Part shown: positions 60,706 to 64,000 of the stretch, in pieces | Numbering within the stretch: the stretch's first letter is position 1 | How the letters are laid out: each line of letters opens with the position of its first letter | From: Salinicoccus kekensis | GTDB lineage: Bacteria > Bacillota > Bacilli > Staphylococcales > Salinicoccaceae | DNA: 64,000 bases | Direction: 5' to 3' | NCBI RefSeq assembly: GCF_900220995.1 | Contig: NZ_OBQF01000003.1 | Coordinates: forward strand, 124,001-188,000 | Program-made: the position numbers and the translations under genes | Notes under the pieces: generated by a model | The model's input: only the letters and a program-made list of their open reading frames with translations | The model's database searches: none | Told to the model about the DNA's origin: nothing

Positions 60706-61278
60706 ATGGCTAAGTTATATTACCGTTTTGGCACGATGCAGAGCAACAAGAGCAACCAGATCATCACGACACATTACCAGTACACGACCCAGGGCAAGAG
60801 ATGCCTGGCATATTCAACCCCGGTGGATACGAGGAGCGGCTTTAAGAAGATAGAATCCAGGATCGGCCTTGAACTGGATGCGGAGTATGTCACCGACAAT
60901 ATATTCAATGAAGTGAAGGCCGCACATGTTGAGGAGAAGGTTTACGCAGTGCTGGTGGACGAAGCGCAGTTTTTAAGAAAATCGGAAGTGCATCATTTGA
61001 GCGATATCGCTGATGAGCTGGATATTCCAGTCATCGCTTTCGGACTTAAAACCGACTTCCGCAATCAGCTTTTCGAAGGCAGCAAGGCGCTTCTTGAACT
61101 GGCTGATGCAATTGATGAGTTGAAGACAGTGTGCCAGTACTGCAACAAGAAGGCCACGCTGAACATGCGCATGATGGACGGGAAACCCGTCAATGTGGGG
61201 GAAACGATCCAAATCGGGGATGAAGAATACGTCCCCGTCTGCAGGAAGTGCTATAAAGAATACCTGCCCCTGGTATAG
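60706..61278 (+). CDS. tdk: Thymidine kinase with altered P-loop
   Basis: Type II thymidine kinase of 190 residues, closer to the E. coli/phage type (MAKLYYRFGTM start) than to the S. aureus housekeeping form. The catalytic Glu is in LVDEAQF, TDFRNQLFEGS is conserved, and four Cys (CQYC, CRKC) bind zinc. The P-loop reads GTMQSNKS: Asn14 replaces the Gly expected before Lys15. It would phosphorylate thymidine for salvage if that change is tolerated. ATG 60706 follows AAAGGA. It is a single gene with a strong terminator. Acquisition from another lineage is possible. Confidence 0.87.
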   Translation: MAKLYYRFGTMQSNKSNQIITTHYQYTTQGKRCLAYSTPVDTRSGFKKIESRIGLELDAEYVTDNIFNEVKAAHVEEKVYAVLVDEAQFLRKSEVHHLSDIADELDIPVIAFGLKTDFRNQLFEGSKALLELADAIDELKTVCQYCNKKATLNMRMMDGKPVNVGETIQIGDEEYVPVCRKCYKEYLPLV

Positions 61279-61284
61279 GGAAAC

Positions 61285-61315
61285 AGCTGATATGTGATCA
61301 TATCGGCTTTTTTTA
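61285..61315 (+). terminator. Terminator of tdk
   Basis: A 10-bp stem AGCTGATATG / CATATCGGCT with loop TGAT, then seven T. Confidence 0.85.
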
Positions 61316-61429
61316 TTGTATAATCATGAGAATAAAAGTTTTAATCAAATTTTAAGATGCCTCTAATCATCTTTCCAGTTCGGGAATGTATGATGAGGGG
61401 GAGGGGACGATGTCTCGGGAGGGGAAATT

Positions 61430-62104
61430 ATGTCTAAAATTTTAATTGTCGAAGATGATGAAAAGATTGCCCGCGTGATCCAGCTTGAACTGGAATTTGA
61501 ATCCTACGATGTCGTCAATGCATATACGGGCAAAGAAGCATTGGAACTGTATGAAAAAGAAGGGTTCGATCTGATCCTGCTCGATGTCATGATCCCTGAA
61601 TTGAACGGACTTGAAGTGCTGAGGAGGATACGGCAGAAAGATGAACATATACGCATCATAATGCTGACGGCCCGGGATGCTGTGATGGATAAGGTCAGCG
61701 GCCTCGATTCGGGTGCAAATGATTATATGACGAAGCCGTTTGAGATAGAAGAACTGCTTGCACGCATCCGTGCGCAGCTCAAAGAAAGTTCGTACCGCCC
61801 GGCAACCCGCGATGAACTGGAATTCAGGCATATCCAGGTGCGTCCGTCGACAAGGGAAGTTTTCATTGAAGATGAAGATGTGCATCTGACCCAGAAAGAA
61901 TATGATTTATTTTATTATCTTTTGACGAATAAAAACCAGGTGCTCTCGCGGGAGCAGATCATTGAAGCGGTATGGGGATATGATTATTTCGGCGATACGA
62001 ACACGGTAGATGTATATGTCAGGTATCTGCGTAAAAAAATCGACCGGGAAGCCCCGTCTGTGATCTCCAGTGTCAGAGGCATCGGTTACATGATAAAGGA
62101 CTAA
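61430..62104 (+). CDS. OmpR-family response regulator (ArlR/YkoG-like)
   Basis: Response regulator of 224 residues. The receiver has the acidic pair VEDDEK, phospho-acceptor Asp52 (LLDVMIP), Thr in MLTARD and Lys in TKPFE. The C-terminal winged helix ends with NTVDVYVRYLRKKID and VRGIGYMI. ATG 61430 follows GGGAGGGG. It resembles staphylococcal ArlR, but the gene order regulator-kinase-PepSY matches B. subtilis ykoGHI. The kinase gene starts three bases after its stop. TTTTAA repeats 11 bases apart at 61339 and 61350 may be its own binding site. Confidence 0.92.
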   Translation: MSKILIVEDDEKIARVIQLELEFESYDVVNAYTGKEALELYEKEGFDLILLDVMIPELNGLEVLRRIRQKDEHIRIIMLTARDAVMDKVSGLDSGANDYMTKPFEIEELLARIRAQLKESSYRPATRDELEFRHIQVRPSTREVFIEDEDVHLTQKEYDLFYYLLTNKNQVLSREQIIEAVWGYDYFGDTNTVDVYVRYLRKKIDREAPSVISSVRGIGYMIKD

Positions 62105-62107
62105 CTG

Positions 62108-63487
62108 ATGATGAAACTGGGGACTAAAATCCAACTATATATCACGGTGATGTCGGCGGTCGTAGTCATACTTATCAATATATTCGTCTATTACAGCTAT
62201 CAGAATTTCTCGCTGGATGCCGAAATGAACCAGCTGGAGGGACGCGGCATCAATATAATGCAGGAGCTCCAAAATGCAGAGGAAAATGATGTCGACAGGC
62301 GGGCCGTATTACAGTCACACCTGCTGTCGGACGGTTTCATCACTCTCATCAGCGAAACGGGGGAGCAGGAGCTCCGGATATCGACCAGTGCAAGTTACTC
62401 TGAAAGCTTCGAACCTTACAGCACCGGGCAGTATACCGACGTTGTAACGTATGGCGATATACATTTTGTCATGGTCTCCCTGCCGATCATATGGGAAAAC
62501 GGTGAAGTTTATAATCTGCAGGTTTATGAGAATATAGAGTTCATTTATGATACATTCAACATCTTACAGTGGATACTGATCATATCGACGGTGATCATCA
62601 TTGTGGTGATCTATCTGCTGAACCGGCTGATCACAAATATCATCATCCGGCCGATCAACAAGCTGATCGGCAAGATGAAGGAAACTGAAAATACGAGTGG
62701 CTATACGATGCTCGAGGTGAACGAAAATGACACGAAGGAATTGAAAGATTTATCGGAATCATTCAATGAAATGATGCTCGACCTTAAAAAGAATGATGAA
62801 CACCAGCAGGCATTCATAATGAATGCATCCCATGAATTGAAGACGCCGATCACCGTCATAGATTCCTACAGCCAGATGCTGAAGCGATTCGGCAAAACGA
62901 GGGAAGACATCCTTGATGAAAGCATCCATGCGATTTCCGATGAAGCGAAAAGGATGAAGTATTTGACCGAACAACTGCTGAGCTTCAGCAAGGCCGCACA
63001 GGCAAGGGAGAATTTCAGGCCGGAGCGGCTGAATATAGTGCATATGGCAGAAGAGATCAAGTCCCGCCTGGAGCCGGTTTATAAGAGAAACATCCATCTC
63101 AGGACCCTAGACAGTGAGATCTTCGTCAATGCAGACCCGGACAGCCTGGATCAGCTGCTTAAAATATTTATGGATAATGCTTATAAATACAGCTCGGAGG
63201 ATATCACCATAGACATTGAAAAAAAAGATGAGGCAGTAATGGTGAGCATCACTGATGAAGGCATCGGAATCCCTGAAGAGGATCTGGACAAAATATTCGA
63301 CCGCTTCTACCGGGTGGATAAAGCCAGGGCGAGAAAAACGGGCGGTTCGGGTCTCGGCCTGTCCATTGCAGATGAATTGGCAAAAGTGAATGGCATCACC
63401 CTCGGTGTCAAAAGCCGGGTCGGTTCAGGTACGACATTCACGCTGGAATTCGACGGAGTAAAGGAGTGGAAAGATGAAAATCGGTAA
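62108..63487 (+). CDS. Sensor histidine kinase (ArlS/YkoH-like)
   Basis: Membrane kinase of 459 residues. Helices at about 8-28 and 155-172 flank an extracellular sensor domain of about 125 residues. A HAMP domain (RPINKLIGKM), the phospho-acceptor His242 in NASHELKTPI, and an ATP domain (MDNAYKYS, DEGIGIP, GGSGLGLSIA) follow. It phosphorylates the response regulator encoded upstream. The following PepSY gene overlaps its stop. PepSY partners in ykoGHI-like systems are thought to tune signalling or sense the envelope. The stimulus is unknown. Confidence 0.92.
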   Translation: MMKLGTKIQLYITVMSAVVVILINIFVYYSYQNFSLDAEMNQLEGRGINIMQELQNAEENDVDRRAVLQSHLLSDGFITLISETGEQELRISTSASYSESFEPYSTGQYTDVVTYGDIHFVMVSLPIIWENGEVYNLQVYENIEFIYDTFNILQWILIISTVIIIVVIYLLNRLITNIIIRPINKLIGKMKETENTSGYTMLEVNENDTKELKDLSESFNEMMLDLKKNDEHQQAFIMNASHELKTPITVIDSYSQMLKRFGKTREDILDESIHAISDEAKRMKYLTEQLLSFSKAAQARENFRPERLNIVHMAEEIKSRLEPVYKRNIHLRTLDSEIFVNADPDSLDQLLKIFMDNAYKYSSEDITIDIEKKDEAVMVSITDEGIGIPEEDLDKIFDRFYRVDKARARKTGGSGLGLSIADELAKVNGITLGVKSRVGSGTTFTLEFDGVKEWKDENR

Positions 63488-64000
63488 ATTGCTGATCGCA
63501 GCGGGAGCTATAATTCTGGGCGTTATAATCGGCATCACATATATGCACTATACAGCTGCTGACTATATGGATGAAGAAGAAGTGCGGGCGATCGTACAGG
63601 ACCGTTATCAGGGTGATATAAGCAATGTTTCGCTCGGGAGTGGGGATGAATACTTTGTGGTAAGCGTCGATGATGGAGAATACCTGTATGAAATCACGAT
63701 AAACAGAGCAGAAGGCCGGGTGGTGGATGTAACATCATCTGAAAATCCGGATTATGAAGAGGAAACCATTGAAGAGAATGGGGATGAGCAGCATGCGGAG
63801 GACGACCCCGGAGAACCGGCAGAAAGCGTTCCGGATGAGGGCCCTGATTTAATGCCGGCTGAAGAGGCTAGAGATATCGCAATGGAGGAGGTCGGGGGAT
63901 TATTCCTGCACTCCACATTGAATACAGATGTGAACCCGAGTGAGTATTTGATTGCTAATCTTATCGACGGCGACGATGAAGGCGCCATTGTTTCCATCAA
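63474..64000 (+). CDS. PepSY-domain protein, truncated by window end
   Basis: The first 175 residues are visible and the frame is open at the window edge. An N-terminal helix (about 4-25) anchors it outside the cell. Two PepSY repeats follow: one at about 34-75 (MDEEEVRAIVQDRYQG to EGRVVDV) and one from about 128 (LMPAEEARDIAMEEVGG). A strongly acidic linker separates them. ATG 63474 follows AAGGAG and overlaps the kinase gene by 14 bases. It is co-transcribed with the two-component system, as in ykoGHI, and is probably an accessory envelope protein of it. Confidence 0.85.
   Translation, partial: MKIGKLLIAAGAIILGVIIGITYMHYTAADYMDEEEVRAIVQDRYQGDISNVSLGSGDEYFVVSVDDGEYLYEITINRAEGRVVDVTSSENPDYEEETIEENGDEQHAEDDPGEPAESVPDEGPDLMPAEEARDIAMEEVGGLFLHSTLNTDVNPSEYLIANLIDGDDEGAIVSI

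Overview
The window looks like a chromosomal segment of a low-to-moderate GC Firmicute, most likely a Staphylococcaceae member of the Salinicoccus/Jeotgalicoccus type. The clues are strong AGGAGG ribosome sites, frequent TTG/GTG starts, a pxpBC-accBC-pxpA-NRAMP order that I recall from Staphylococcus, an ArsR-ArsB-ArsC operon of Gram-positive type, osmoprotectant transporters (OpuC-like ABC and BCCT), and several metal-efflux P-type ATPases. I saw no rRNA, tRNA, CRISPR, phage or intact IS element. Taxonomy is inferred from gene content only.

Layout. (1) 1-9966, minus strand: a catabolic island made of a MmgE/PrpD protein, a FadR-type GntR regulator, a CitE-like lyase, a CaiB/BaiF CoA transferase, a MaoC hydratase, a two-subunit class I fumarase/mesaconase, an acyl-CoA dehydrogenase and a TAXI-TRAP transporter that runs off the window. 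Its composition resembles the itaconate-degradation locus of Pseudomonas aeruginosa, with an added fumarase/mesaconase. Two promoters in it carry the same ATTG-GATA-CAAT palindrome, a good candidate operator for the resident GntR protein. (2) 10355-14229: a deaminase, a DMT transporter, two RluA-like pseudouridine synthases (the second with an eroded active site) and a BASS/ACR3-like transporter. (3) 14327-20622: an eight-gene 5-oxoproline operon (pxpB, pxpC, accB, accC, pxpA, a YcsG-like NRAMP relative and a YcsI-like protein). (4) 20905-30763: a YeiH-family protein, a solitary glnA, an M20 dipeptidase, a DJ-1/PfpI protein, the ars operon, an SLC13 transporter and a class I amidotransferase.

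(5) 30894-39769: an SPC-type P-ATPase, an SDR, an aromatic-acid exporter, a flavin reductase, and a DUF1641/formate dehydrogenase pair. (6) 40051-45992: an OpuC-like compatible-solute transporter with fused permease and binding protein, a YtrA-type GntR with an ABC exporter, a PaiB-like protein and a CHAP protein. (7) 46097-54729: a CUT1 sugar transporter without ATPase, a DUF4256 protein, a BCCT transporter, and a metal module made of a two-cysteine Crp/Fnr (FLP-like) regulator, a P-type ATPase with a rare CPG membrane motif and a small HMA metallochaperone. The module promoter carries an FNR-type box centred exactly at -41.5. (8) 54991-64000: an M20 amidohydrolase, an acetyltransferase, dhaKLM, a metallophosphoesterase, a DUF1801 protein, an atypical thymidine kinase and a YkoGHI-like two-component system with a PepSY protein cut by the window end.

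Four intergenic regions (about 10073-10270, 20637-20825, 34830-35240, 44611-44780) hold tandem arrays. Their sequences differ, but their period is nearly constant (50-52 bp) and each unit contains a short inverted repeat. They look like one family of structured intergenic repeats whose arms change in a compensating way. This and the two regulatory modules above are the parts most worth following up.
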